From Harmonia axyridis (Eukaryota > Arthropoda > Insecta > Coleoptera > Coccinellidae), in NCBI RefSeq assembly GCF_914767665.1, contig NC_059501.1, positions 30,232,501-30,296,500 of the forward strand: a DNA stretch of 64,000 bases, in the 5' to 3' direction. Numbering within the stretch: the first letter of the stretch is position 1; each line of letters begins with the position of its first letter. Below, piece by piece: positions 42,857 through 57,800 of this stretch. The translations under genes and the position numbers were made by a program. The notes below the pieces were generated by a model. It searched no databases and was not told the DNA's origin. It worked only from the letters and a program-made list of their open reading frames with translations.

Positions 42857-45800
42857 ATGGGAGCATTTCTTGACAAACCACTGACGGAAAAGCTTCTGGA
42901 AAGCGGCGAAGGTAACGGTCTCAAATATGGGGTTGCAAGTATGCAGGGATGGAGATTGGAGATGGAGGATGCTCATATGGCCAAAACCCAATTAGGTGAA
43001 GGTGAACTTAAAGACTGGTCATATTTTGCTGTATTCGATGGGCATGCTGGGGCTGGAGTCTCCAAACATTGTGCTTCACACTTACTAGAAGCAATTATGG
43101 CAACAGATGAGTTCCAGGAAGATACAAAGAAAGGAATTCATACTGGATTTTTAGGTAATGAACATATTCGTAAATAAGAATATTACTTATAGAGAATAGA
43201 TGAAAAGAGTAAATTATACTTCGATTTAAAATGCTTGAAATGATTTCATGTTCAAGATTTTATAAGTAACATGTTAATCATATATTCATCAAGTGATGAT
43301 CTTGAGTGCAACATTACAAAAAATAATTCAATTCTCATTGATTTAAAATAATTTTTTTGACAATCATTAAATACTCTGTATTACTATGCAAAACTTTTTA
43401 AGTGCAGTGCATTATCAGTTTGAATTGATTGAACAATCGGTTTTACAAAAACTGGTGTGTTTAAAAATAAGATAGTAGAAGTATCTATATTGCACTCATC
43501 ATTACTGTGGATGGTGTGCTCTTAAGTTTTTGTTCATTTTTATATTTTTTATTGAGATATGTTGATAGAAATTGATCTTGATTTGTGAAATTATTTGAGT
43601 ACCGGCTACTGTATTATATTTCATTTATTAAGAAGTCACGTACAGGCTCACGCTTGTGATTATATGTTTATAACCTGTAGCTTACAGAATAAACCATATT
43701 ATTATTATATAGATATTTATAGGATGTTTCTGGACTACGAAACCTCAGAGTGATTTGTAAGGTTGTTTAAAAAAGTTCCCATGAACACATATCCAGAGTT
43801 GCTTTGTTTCGCAGATGCCTAATCTAGTTAATTGAAGTTAAAAAACCTTATTTATAGCATATCATAAATATTCTTCAACTGATTTTATTGAAATTTGGTA
43901 CACTCATTTGAAGTATTAAGGTGCTTATTTATATCTATCTGAATTGAAATTATTAGGTCTAGTGGTGTAACAGCGGGCATTACAGCCAGCAATATTGAGG
44001 AAAATCTGAGACTCTTTTTTCGTATTTTTTTAGATTGAGCAACTGAAAATTCAACTCTTTGGTCTTGTATTTTCTTTATATCAAGCTCAGTTTTCAATAA
44101 AAAAAAATAATTTCATTCAACTTATTCCAAAAACTATCCATAGAAAACATAAAATGAAAACCAAAAGGAAAAATAAACAATTCCGATCTTATCATTTCAA
44201 ATAAATGTATCAGATTACAACTGAATGAGTTTAAGAATATTTATGATAAATAACGAATACATATTCATAGGAATTTTTTTTAAACGATCTAATGAATCAC
44301 CGTTTGAAGTTTCGCACGGTAGTTAGAAAACAATGAGATAAACCTATCAGCTACTCTGAATCAATTACTTTTGAATAAAAGAAGCAAGTAGGGATTTCAG
44401 TCTCATTCTTATTGTTGGTGCTCAAGTACAGTGCTGGGAGTATATTATTTTGGTGTCTCATTCTTGTGATGGTCCTAAGTGCTGTTTTTTCTGTTATTTC
44501 TAAATTTCTTAATTCTGGTCTTTCACAATTTGTATATATTGGATGGGCATACTCTTATAATGAGTAGCAATTTGTCTTATAGATCTTCTACCAAAAGCAA
44601 GGTATCAAATAAAACTGCAATGAAAATCTGCAAATTGTGAAAGACCAGAATTACAAAATGTAACATTCTTCGTGTGCAGGTTGAAATTAGATATTACAGC
44701 ATTTGCATAATAGTTTTTAAACTTATTATACGAAATACCTTAATAGGGAAGTGTTACTATTATGCTCAATTTCTTAATGATGAAAAGATACACTAAACTT
44801 ACATATTTGTATAATTATGTATTAGTTCTTTTTCCCAATTATCATTTCGTTGTTATTGACTAATCCTATATTGTAATATTCAATTCACAAAATCAATAAA
44901 TATTCTTTGATAAGTATAAATCAATTGTCTGTTTACAATAAAAAAGTTTTCTTTATGTTACTTTCAGAATTAGATAGCCAAATGCGCTCGTTACCTGAAC
45001 TATCATCGGGAGAAGATAGGAGTGGCACTACTGCAGTGTGTGCTTTTATTTCTCCCCGTCTCATCTACATAGCAAACTGTGGCGACTCCAGAGCAGTGTT
45101 GTGCCGTCAAGGAGAGCCGGTGTTTTCTACTCAAGACCATAAACCAGGCTTGCCTTCTGAATTGGATCGCATTGTCAAAGCTGGAGGATCGGTTATGATT
45201 TCTAGAGTGAATGGTAGTCTTGCTGTGAGTCGAGCTCTGGGAGACTATGATTATAAGGTAGGGGTTATTATTCTAATAATTAATTTCTTCAAGCAGTTCC
45301 TTAAGGTAGGAGCATTGGAAATTTGTTGGAGTTTCAAATTAGTATGTAGAATCTGAAATTTGAATTGAAAAAATCGTCTGTTGAACATTTCCTAGATTCT
45401 TAAATTTTTCTTCGGAACTAGTTGCATAAAATATATTTAAATAATTGGTTTTGTACCTCAATGACCCTCAATAGAATATTAGAGAAATAAAAGGCTTTCT
45501 TTTTGAAGTTTTCCTGTAACTTTGTGAAAAACATAAAGCTAAAGATAATCCAAGAGCCTCTTGGGTAGGGGCTTTCCATAAAATTCTTGTAATTTCATCA
45601 AGGACTGGCATCTTTTTGATAGGACCATAAGATATAACATAAGTTATAATATGTGGATAATCAAGAGTTTAATTAGACTCCTTTTAATTGTTTTCCATCC
45701 GTCTGATATAGAAGCAGGTTCAAAGTCTGAACCACCATTGCTATTCCTATCAATTTTTTGGTAGATCTACAAATTTGCATTCAATTTGTAGAGACTTTTA

Positions 45801-48800
45801 ACAACTGAAAATAATCAAGTTATATTATCTCTTCTCTTTCACTTGGATGATATATCAAAATGTTTTTAACCCGCAAAAACTTAATGTTTGGACAGTGATT
45901 TATGGATACTTATCTCATTATCGTTATTTCGTTATCGGAGGCAACCTGAATGCTGCCAAATATCCGAGGATATATGAATTCTTGATGAATTAATATTAAA
46001 AATTATTCAACTTTGTGGCAATTTTATGTCAAATCTACTCAGAGATGTGTGATTATCTCTGAACTCATTTGGCTAGTGAGTTTTATAGGGGTCCATTTGA
46101 ACATTCAACATAACAGATTCGAAATATACTTAATTTTTCCGAAAGTAACATAATATTTATGAGTCTCTTTAAAAAAATTTCAATGTCTTTCAAGGTTATG
46201 GTTTTGATTTTTAGAATGCATTTCATTAAAAAAAAACGCTATGATAAAAATAAACATATTCTGAAGAGAAATTATTCGTTGCATTTATTGCAACAAATTT
46301 TCCACATGAAATGGAAAGTCTTTTTACTAATAAACCAGATATATACTGTATGTATACCCTTTTCATACTTTTTTTCTCATACGTTTCATCATAGAGGAAC
46401 AAATCAAGTTTACTTCATTAGTTGAATACTTGATTATCTATCGCGGATTCTCCAAAGACATTATAAATTCCCTAATCTGCAAATGATTATTTGAGTCTTT
46501 ATTTGTACCTTAGTCTGTTTTACAAAAAGGGAAATATAATATTTTGAATATCATAGTTTTAAGCATTTTTTGCCTATGCCGATCTACACTTGGTTTGAAA
46601 ATTTTCTTCAAGAGGTATTCTTCATAACAAGATAATTGCATAATTTCAAAGAATTATCCTCTTTTGAATTCATTATTGTAGTAAAAAGTTTTCTTTCAGT
46701 TAAATGGACTTGATTCTGAATCTACAGAAGGTATGTGATCACTTTTGGGAAGAAAAAAGTCCGATTTCAAAATTTCCTCTTTTTAAAATGCATTATTTGA
46801 GACCATCTAACTTTGGTTTCGTGTCTGTTTGCCCGTCTGTCCATCGGTCCTTAGTAACAAGTAACAGTTCTACAATTCTTATCAATTTGAATGAAATTTC
46901 TATCTGAATTGAGCACGTGCATTTGTTTTTTTCACGTTCTGTTTCTGTGTTTGTTGAAAATTGGTATGGATTTTCAGATCAGATAGTGAGTAGTTCCGTC
47001 AAAATTTCTGCTCTTTTGGATGTGTTTTCTTCACGCGTAATCGTTAAATACCCGGGTTCCCAATATTTCGCACTGTACTCATTCGATTTTGACATAATTT
47101 GAGGAAATATTAATATTCAGGTTGGCACATAGAGTAATAAACATAGATAGATGAAGTAAATGCAATTTTCACATATCCCCAATATGGTTAGATTACGTTG
47201 TCGGATTGTGATATATTTTCAAATCCACAATTTTACTATATCATTATGAATGTATATTAATACATTGAATGAAATATATTTATTTGAGTGATTCCCGATT
47301 AAATATTCAAATTTGAATATTTGGAATCCGATATTTTTCCTAATTGTCGAATTTATAATAAGCGAAATATTTATTATTTTCTGTATCTACCTGCTGAAAT
47401 CAAAAGTTTGGCAACTTTTGCTCTCCTAGTGCCATCGGTTATTTCACGTCGTTTGGCGCGCTTGAAGTTTGTTTCCTGAATTTCTGACATATTTAGGTTA
47501 TTTATTTCAATATATTTTGAGTTAGTATGAAAAGTTGATTCACTATGGGACATAAGAAGTGCGTTCTTTGTGCAGAAACTCGCGAATTGAGTGGAATATC
47601 GTATCACTGATATGTTTTCATTTCCGCGCGCTTCATGTCAAATTTGTTAGTTCATGTTGGGGACAAAATTGGCTTACTGAAAATGGCAAATGCTCCCCTA
47701 TCTATGTTTCTGAAGGTTGGCACATTGAATATTCCATAAGATTATAAGCTCTTTTAATTATAAAGTGTGCATTGGGTATGAATAAAAATCAATAACAATA
47801 GCTTTATTTCCTGAATTCTGTACACAAATATATAAAGAAATGGAAAACCGTCAATAACAGAAAAAAAATCAAACTATATCCTAGAATCTACACCACAATA
47901 ATTCAAAAATTCCGAAATAGAATAAGGTTCCACATTGATAATCAAGTCTGTGAGATTTTTCTTGAATTTCCTAATATCAACTATGTCTAGTACATTTTTG
48001 GGTAGATTATTATAAAATTTAACACACATATCCTTGGTACCTTTTTCAGTTAATGACATTTTATGTATCGGAAAGTGAAAGGGAATGGTACGTCTTGTGT
48101 TATTAATATTTTTGAGATCCTCGAAATAATGAGGACTTGTTTCCACAAAAAGAACGCACTATAAAACAAACATCCCAAAGAAAGTGAGAATTATATTGTG
48201 TCTGAAGTGCCCTCTGCATGATTCTCTATATTTTAGACCAATCATAGATCTTAAAGCAGACTTTTGAAGTACAAACAGTTTACTACAATCGGAACCACTA
48301 CCCCAAATTACGATTCCATACCTGAGTATAGAATCAAAATTCGCAAAATAAATGGATCTTTAAAGTTGCTTATCTACCCGTCGAGATAACACCCTTATCA
48401 TATAAATAGCCCGATTGAGTCTTTTGCATAGATGATGAATATGTTCGCACCAATTCAATTGATTGTCCACATAAACTCCCAAAAGTTAGTGGTTTGTGAT
48501 ATTTCTACTGCGGTATTGCCGAACATTATTGTTTTCGGGAAATTCTCTTTAGATCTATTAGTCCTGAACATGACGCATTCAGTTTTATCAACATTTAGAT
48601 GGAGCCCGTTCTGACTACACCAAATATTCATTAGATCAAAAGCTGTTTTCGTCTGTTCGATGCAAGTTTTGAGGTCTTTATTTTTAATGAGTGCATTTGC
48701 ATCGTCAACAAATAAAAGTATATTGATAATTGATTGTAAAGATGATATAGATGAAGGTAGATCATTATTATAAAGAAGAAAAAGAAGGGGTCCCAAAACA

Positions 48801-51800
48801 CTCCCTTGCGGTACACCTACATTAACCACTTCTTCTTTGGACATGTGAACTTTGTCGCCCGTGCCAACAGAAACTCTTTGCGTTCTATTAGTTAGGTAAC
48901 TACGCAGCAGATCAAGTTGGTTGTCACGAACACCATAAAATTCCAATTTATTCAGAAGTCTCTGGTGATTCACACAATCAAAAGCCTTAGAGAGATCTAT
49001 AAAAAGTCCGATGGGCATCTCACCTTGTTCAATTGCCTCAATAATACCCGATGTTAGTTCATAGAGAGCCGTGGTGGTGCCTTTACCGCGCAAGTAACCA
49101 TGTTGATTTTTCGAAAATATCCCGAATTTATGAAAGAAGTTCAATAACCGGTTCACTAAAATTTTTGAAAATGCAGTCAATAAGCTGATAGGACGATAAT
49201 TGTGAATATCATTCGAATTTCCGTTTTTATATAGAGGTTTGATTATAGCTGATTTGAGGGCCGATGGAAATAAACCCTCCGTAAAAGCTCGATTGATAAT
49301 ATGTGATAGAGGTGTGGCAATTATATGAATCGAGTTTTTGATAACAGTTATAGGTATATCATCATAGCCACAAGCGGTTTTACTCTTCATTTTATTGACC
49401 ACACTAATTACCTCACTTTCATTTACTTACGGGAAAATAATAAAAGGATTTATTATTGCGATATTTACCATATGTACCATCTGATATATTATTCAAATTA
49501 TGTGAATATTCCGAATGCCCGCTGGCGAAATAGAGATTAAAGTTATTCGCAAGGACCTCTGGGTTGCCAACATGTTTCAGGACATCTCTTTTGGTCACAT
49601 CTTTACCAGTTAGCCTATGTAGTATACTCCAAGATGTTTTACACTTATTTTTACTCTCCCAAATCAGTTTTCTGAAATAGTCCTGGTTCATTTTCTGTAA
49701 CTCCTTGTCATATCGAAATTTGAACTTTTTATAATGACTATTATAATTCGAATTTTGTTGAGAAATAACAAATAAAGTGTTCAAATAATTACGGAGCTGT
49801 TGAACCTTAGGCGTGATAGGAATTTTAATTTTGTTGTTATTTTTAATTGAAATATGTGGAAATGAATCATCAAATATTCGTTTAAAGGTTGTGTGAAACT
49901 TATTCCATAAGGAGTCCACACCAGTAGAAAATTCGATTGAAAGTATGTTCCAGTCCACTTGGGACAAAGATGTCAAAAATATCTCAGTGGTAGATCCATT
50001 TATTAAGCGAATTTTTCTCTTGTGCTGTATAGCTGTGACAGCTGAAAAAGTGAATATTTGTCCCTTGTGATCCGATATGTGTTCTTCAATAACACTAGCT
50101 AATGTGTCATCTTCGATATTGGTTATTATATTATCGATACATGAAGATGTTAGTGTTATTCTTGTAGGTTCCCTAATCATAAATTTTGCATTGAAACCCT
50201 CAACAAGTGAGATGAACCTCTCAGCCACATTATTATTTGAAAGAATGTCAATGTTAAAATCTCCGGATACAATAAATGAACAAATCTTTTTGGGAGAGAA
50301 TAATGTTGTAAGACCGAAAATAACTTAGCATGGAGTGCTGACTTTTTAGGAGTGGAAGATAATAAAGCATATTGACATTGGCTGAGAATTAGAGTTACCG
50401 TTTTGGTTATTATTATATAAAAATGTTTCTAGTAATGTTTGTAGTAGTGTCAGTATATTGTCTACTTACACAGATGGAAGTGATTAGCAAAATATATCAT
50501 TAATCTTTTTTTTTTCAGAATGTTGAAGGTAGAGGACCTTGTGAACAATTGGTATCCCCCGAACCAGATATATTCGTTAGGGATCGTGATGATACACAAG
50601 ACGAATTTTTAGTTTTAGCCTGTGATGGTGTTTGGGATGTTATGAGTAATGAAGACTTATGCCAGTATATACATAATCGTCTTTTAGTTACTGAAAATTT
50701 GAGTGAAGTTACCAGTCAAGTCATAGATACATGTTTGTACAAAGTACGTATTTTTTTGTGTTAATTATTTTTGTTGCTTTTTGAGAAAGACATTAAGTTT
50801 TTATTCAGTGTCAGAACTGCTTTTATTTGCACTTAGAATGGCTCGTAATACAGGCAATAACATCTGTTTATTCATAATATGTTGTAGTGAAATTTTAATC
50901 ATGGTCTTTATTTGCAGGGAAGTCGAGACAATATGAGTATTGTATTAATTGTATTTCCCGGAGCGCCTACTCCAACCCCTGAAGCAATCGAGGCTGAGAA
51001 GGAACTAGATGCTACCATTGAAAGGAGAATCAGAGGTTGTCTTAAATTTTTACCTTGCCGAAATTACGATTTTGCTGATGATTTTACATAAAATTTTCGA
51101 GGGATCGTAAAAGATTGAGGGAAAAGAAATTAATTTATTTGATGCCTCATCTTTTGCTCATTCGAAAATCATATTAGCAGAAATTCACTAGGTTTCAAAC
51201 ACATTTGGATTGTTTCATAATCGCTTGGATTCATTTTTGAAGATTAGGTCATTGATAGTGATTTCAAATAAGCCCTAGTTAGAAAATTGAGAAAAGTTCT
51301 AAATAGTCCCTATTTTTAGAGATGATATGAAGCTCAAAACACCAAAAATAAATATCAAGCAATATTGAGATGGATATTCATAAAAAGTGGAGATTAGTAT
51401 TTCTCAAAAAAAAAAAATAATAATAATTTGGAAATTCATATCATAATTGCATCAAAAGATGCATTATTAGAAGGTTGTTTTGAAAGTGTAAAATTCAACA
51501 AACATTTTTAAAGAGAAGTCAAAAAATGAACGGGGGAAGTATACAGCTTGTATTAGAATTTTTAAAAACGAATTTTTGCATATCAAAATGTCATTCAATT
51601 TTGCTTAAAGTTGTGTTACTTTCGAGATGAATAATTTCTCTCACAATTGCTGCGAGGGCCTAAAATATTTTTTGGGCAAATCTCAAAATTATTTTCTATT
51701 ATTATCTTGGTTTAGTCAAAGTTTTTATGTTATTTCTTATAAATCAGAACTTAAATTTCAGGAAGAATAAATGTTTGGCGCTCAATTTCAGAATTTCCAC

Positions 51801-54800
51801 TTTCAAAATGGTTTTCAGATCTTTCTGGACAACTTTGATTTTGTATCCATCTATCTTATCAAATTTTAATTTGGTGTGGGTATCGTGTTTGGGTGGTTGA
51901 TGATTCTATAAGAATTTCAGCTTTTATGATTATGCGACACATGTGGACTAAGGAATCCAATCCCGCGCCAAAATATCAATCCCGCGGATCGACAAGAATG
52001 CGGGATTGTTAACAATGCTCATAAAAAGGTCTTATGCTATTAAAAACACACTATAGTATAAAAGTAATTATTTCATGGCAACAGCTGTCAAGTTTTGCTG
52101 TGGGTAAACTAGAAAAATCTAGCGACAACTGCTGTCTCGCAATTTTTCCAACTAGAAACCATTTGTTATTCAAAATTGAACGTTTGTGATTGATGGAAAT
52201 GAAGTCGAGGGTCGGAGTTTCCAAGTATGTATCCGTACTCCTATTCTGACCTCATTGAAAAAAGGGGTCATTTCATGTTTTAATAACTGGTCAAGTGTTG
52301 TTCGTACTCTTGCTCATACGGCCATAGAAGAAGCCTTTGATTCTGGTACTCACCCAGTACGAATACTATGATTGGATTCCTCTTCTGAATTCAAAGGCGA
52401 TGGTTCACTCGTTGCTAAATTGGATAAAGGTACTTTATCTTCATCAGCATAAGTGAAATGGACATCGGTTTGGGATTGTGTTTTGTCTTCTTGAGACATC
52501 TCTATTTGCAGCCTGTCAGTCAAACCCTTAATTTCATTTCGTAATGTTGATTTGCTATGAAGTACAAATGTATCTTCTTGGCCATTTGTAGGCATTGACT
52601 GTTTTCCCAGAAGTTCCAGATATTTGCCTGAGTTTTCTAAATACGGTACCATACTTGTCATTTATGAACAGCGCTCTTTTATCCCTAATGTAGACCATCT
52701 GCAAACATAAAATTCTCATAATGTCCATATCTTGGGTTCGACTCTTAAGAAATTCTGTATGGGTATTAATAATAATAATAATCTTTATTTCAAAGCACTC
52801 TACATTAAAAATATAAAGAGAAATGAAATAGTGTCAAAAATACATGGTCTTAGTTATTTACACCATAATCCTTTAGCGAATATGGTTCCATATTGACAAA
52901 GATTTTGTGAAGTTCCTTTTTGACTAATTTGTGATTTTCTATTGTCTATATATTGGGTGGTAAATTATTGAAGAGTTTTATGCATCTATATTCCAATTGT
53001 TTCTGTGAGATTGTCAATCTACATTTTGGATGTTTATATTTTTGTGTTCTAGTCTCATATCTTGACTTACTGTACTTGTATTCTCTGAATAGTTCTGTTT
53101 TTATAATAATAATAATAGAGTTTATTTCGGTAAATAAACAAAATACATCACTTAGGTATAAAACATTATTACCTGTATGTGATATGAAATACAATATAAA
53201 TTCTTAAATTAGTTCCATGCAAAAATTATTATTATTATGAAAAAATAAAATACATTCTTGGATATAGATGATGTAATTGTTAGTATCTTGTTTTTTCGGA
53301 AAATTCCCTGCACGTTTCATTGAACTTATATTATATAATATCCTCACTGCTTTATTTTGTGGAATGAATAAAGATGAAATATTCCCAGAACCATAGAAAC
53401 ATAAGCCAAGTCACAGTTTAGATTCTATAGTTGAATGGTACACTGTTTTTAATGCACTTCTACTTCTTGTCTTGGCGTTATTCTGAAGACATATACTGAT
53501 GATCCTAGCTTTCCCTCCAGGTTTGCTTTGTGATATTTCCAGTTCTTCATCAATGTAGACTCCTAAGAATTTTGAGAATGGTGTTAATTTTGACTCTCCA
53601 CTATCAATAAGTATTTTTTCTTGGCTTTCTATACCAGAGTTCATAGGATTGAATAGGGTTATTTTTGTTTTGTTTTTATTTAGAATTAGGTTGTTATCTT
53701 CCGACCATTCCTCAGTGTGTATCATTATTGTATTTATCAATTTTTTTAGATCAGGCTATAGTAGGTATAGTAGCTATTCTCAATTTCACTCTAGTTTTCC
53801 ACATAAACTTTCAGGATATAGACAATCATAGGCCCCATTCTAAAATGCATCTACAATCCTCTTTAAAAACTGTTAAATCGCTGTCTGGACAGATCTCCCT
53901 TTTAGACAGTCATGTTGACACTTGTACTGAAAAACTGATTACCCATAAAAAACTCCATTATTTGTTTACAATATGCAAGCTCAAATAATTTTGAAAAGGA
54001 GGGCAACAGGCTTATATGTTTCCATAATATCAGGGTCTCCAGTCTTGTATATTGGTATAACCTCTGCTACCTTTAGTTTCATGAGAAACACTTCCGATTT
54101 CAGTGAATTATTATATAAATTATTTCATCTATAGTCTGTTTTATGATTTGATTAGATACTCCATCTATACCACTTGAACTTTTATTTTTTAGTTATTCCT
54201 GAGATACTTGGTCAATTATGAAATTTTCTGGTGATGGGGTCATTATTATAGTTCTTTTCCTCTGGTTCTGTTGAGAAGTTAGCCATTTCCTTGGTGTCCC
54301 TGTTGTTTAGAGAGTTGACTATCGACAACATGGTTTTGCTCTTATTATCTGAATTACTAATCAATTTTTCATAATGTTTCACTTTGTGTTCTGTAAGGAG
54401 GTTTTCATACTCTTTTTTAACGGTGTTGTATTCAGCTCTGTATCTTTCATCTTCTTGACTTAGGAGGAGCAAGATGTCTAATTTTTTCTTTACCTGCTGT
54501 AGTGCTGAATGATTTGATTTAAAGCTCTTTTGATTGGTTTTTACTGATGTTTTCAGTATAGGACAGTTCTTGTTGGAGTTTTCGAAAAAGACATTTTGGA
54601 ATTCATTAAACCGTTCATCCACATTTTCAATTTCATATATTGATTACCAGTTTTGTTAGGATAAGGACTGTTTTAGGTTGTTTATTTTTTTCTTCAGAGA
54701 TTATTCTTTCGTAGGTGTATTTTTGGGTGATTGTGAAAGAAATCTTCTGAGCACAATTATCGGAGATATGAGTTTGTATAACCTGTTTAATAAAGTGATA

Positions 54801-57800
54801 GTCTATCTTTACATTAATGCCATCAATACATGTGGAAGTATTGGGTGTTATCCTAGTTGGCTCGTAGATAGTTTGGATGATATTATATGTTTTTGGGAAA
54901 TTTACCCAATTTTGTTTCCATCTAGTGTTCTCCATCATATTTATATTGAAGTCGCCTGCTAACATAATTTAGAAGTTGTCTTTTGTTAGTTTCTTCTCTA
55001 GTGTAGGTGTTAGTTGTGAAATCATGGTCTCAGTTTTGCTTGGATGCTCATACTCTGTGTTTGCGGAGTTTTTTTGATTCTTCATTCTAAATCCTCATTC
55101 AAGGCTGGATCATCAGAACTATCATCCTTGAAGGAACGCTTTAATTGCAAAAAATCATTATGGTTGAAAATAATACTTTTCATTAGCAATTTACATTGAA
55201 AAATTTCAAACCAAACAAAAAATTGTAAATCATTAAAACTATCACGTTATCAATACCTGATGCAGAAATAGCCCTTATTAGCCAAGATATTAATCTGCTA
55301 AAGTAATGCAATTCTGTCAAAAATCCCATCTTACAATTTATAGCGCCAAAAATTAAGTATGCGATGCTAGCATGGGTTCACCTCAAGTTAGGACTGAGGA
55401 AATATGATTTCCGGGTCTTAGGTCAGTTGCCCTTGAGGGAGGGGTTAGTTGAGGTAAACCTATTAGTAAAAAGTACAAATATATTGCTTGATATTTTAAA
55501 AATGAATCCTTGTAAATATTATTGAAGAGTTATCATACATGTTATTTCCCTGCAATCTTAAAAGTGGTATTTACACTATTCCCCAATTTTTCAGTTATCT
55601 TTACAGTATTAATAACGTTACTATCCTTCTAGAGAATTGTTTATTTACAAAGTTTATTGTTGTTATTTGTTATTTATTTTTCAGAATAATTTAATTCTTA
55701 TGCTGTTGAGAATTGTTAGTTGCGTATTTGAAAGTAAAAAGAAAGCATCTTCTTCATCAAAAAAGAATGAATATTGGTTATTTAATAAATACAATGGCTC
55801 AAAAAAATCCTAAAAACGTGGTGTTGTTATAACAGAAGGAATAAAAATTCTTGGTCAGGCTGAATTAGATTTGTAGGGGTTGAATGTTTTAACCAATATA
55901 CATTGTCACCACTTAAACCCTTCAACTTTAACATGTGGCTGCATAGTCTTTATAATTTGAATAGGGAATGGAGAATTATTTCAATTCGTGAAGAGTAATA
56001 TGTAGTACATATTTCGTTTTTAAAGAACTATTGCTGACAAGGAATTTTTGTTAAGTTTTTATATGCCTCTTGTTGATGTTTTAATACTATTTGGACTTAT
56101 TATATAGTATCATTCTTCTAGTAGATGCTACTAGATTATTGTGTAAAAACTTTGCAAGTACCATGAGGTTTATCAAGGGTTAAAGCAGTGATGATTGGAA
56201 TAAGGCCAAATTATATACCCTACAATTCGAAATTGATATTTTCAGGTTGTTTTTCAAATGGGTTATTATCGTCTATACAAGGTGTAAATAAATAGGTGCA
56301 AAAAATTAATGAATGTTGCTAAAGGGTAATGAAAAAAATTATTTGAATAATCAACTTTTTTCAAAAACAAATATCTTTGTAGTGTTCCCCTATTCTTGTG
56401 AGGGGTAGAAAAACCTCATCAACTAGATAAATTCAGGTATTTAAGAGTTCAAGATCGATTAATACTCCATCTCGTGCGAATCATATCATCCACTTTGATA
56501 ACAAATAATTTTTTCTCAGAAATCTTTATTTTCACAAAAGAATTACAAGGGTCCTTATTTGTTCAGAATGAATATAACTATCTAGAATGAATTTTTTATT
56601 GATACAATATTAATGAGAAAAAAAAATTTGAAAGGAAACCATTTTTAGGGAGGTGGGGCTTTTTCTATCCTGCAACCATGGAGCAACATCAACAAAATAT
56701 TTGTTGAGTGCCCTCTTGTTCGCAGAATATATAATAATAATAATAATATTAGGCGAAAGTTTAGTTAAAGCTATTCTTACACTTTTACCTCAACTTCATT
56801 TTATTCTGTAGATATTTTCAACAGAATAAAATAATTCCTTTTTTGTTTTAAGGGGCTATAAATAAATTTCGATAAGAATCGTTCCTTGATTTTTTGCGCA
56901 CTTATTAATTCAAACCTTGTATATTAATGTTATTCTAGTTTGTTGGGCAGCCTGTATATTGATATTATCGAGTTTATTTAGAATTCATGGGTACCTCCAA
57001 TATTTCAAGGTGCTTTCTTTGGTGTTTTATCGTTCCTGTGCATTAGTAGTGGTAACTTTCCCTGTGATAAATACTTTAATCTTAGACGTTTCCACTGATG
57101 CAATAATCTACCACAATGGTTTTTATCTGTTGGATAAGGATGGAAACATTCATGTCTTGAAGTTTCTGATGTGAAATTGAAGTGAAGAAATCAAAATTCT
57201 CGAATGTACTTCTTTGTTTCATGAAGTCTCAAATATTTTTACAATTCATCAAAACGTAAGAGGGATAGAAACAGTCTATCAAGTTATGTTCTTCTGTATG
57301 GTATATGGCATACATACATTGTTCAGCTTTGACTGTACCGGCATTCAGTATTCAATGTGTGGATACAAAAAAAGACAAAACCATTCGATTTTGATCTGTT
57401 GGTCTAACTCGTTTTGAATCTTCAGTCATATAACATGCCTGCTGCAGTGAAAAAACGGGTTGTGAAAAATTACATATAATTCCGAACTTTTGTTATGTTA
57501 TGTTTTGTTTCTTCTTGAAAAATGATTGTTGGATATTTCAAATTAATAAACCTTAACTTTTTAGTTTCATATGTGAAAAATGAATACTGCAGACATATTC
57601 TCAATTGCACAACAGATCCTCTTGGTAAATGTGACAGATCAGGTTTGTTATTTTGGGAAAAACTTTTAGCGAATACTTTACTGTTTCTTATTTCTGTTTT
57701 CACAACATTTGAAAATTTCAAAAGGTAATCAAGCATTTGTGGTAGCATTATTGTGTCAATTATTTATTTGATGTTCCTTCTTTTCACCAGACAGTGTTCT

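Larger units (their letters stand above)
45258..50518 (+). other. Phosphatase intron 2 (5.3 kb, repeat-filled)
   Basis: GTAGGG donor, long T-run acceptor. The right half is an antisense LINE (47790-50330). A possible TIR element lies at 47109-47739. The stretch 46780-47100 contains GTCTGTTTGCCCGTCTGTCC wording seen in many insect repeats. The rest is AT-rich and unassigned. Confidence 0.7.

Noticed and set aside
48432..48614. Plus-strand ORFs opposite the intron-2 LINE
   Set aside because: Antisense shadows of the minus-strand reverse transcriptase.
53649..53988. Overlapping plus-strand ORFs in the second LINE relic
   Set aside because: They oppose recognisable minus-strand RT sequence on either side and have no domain.
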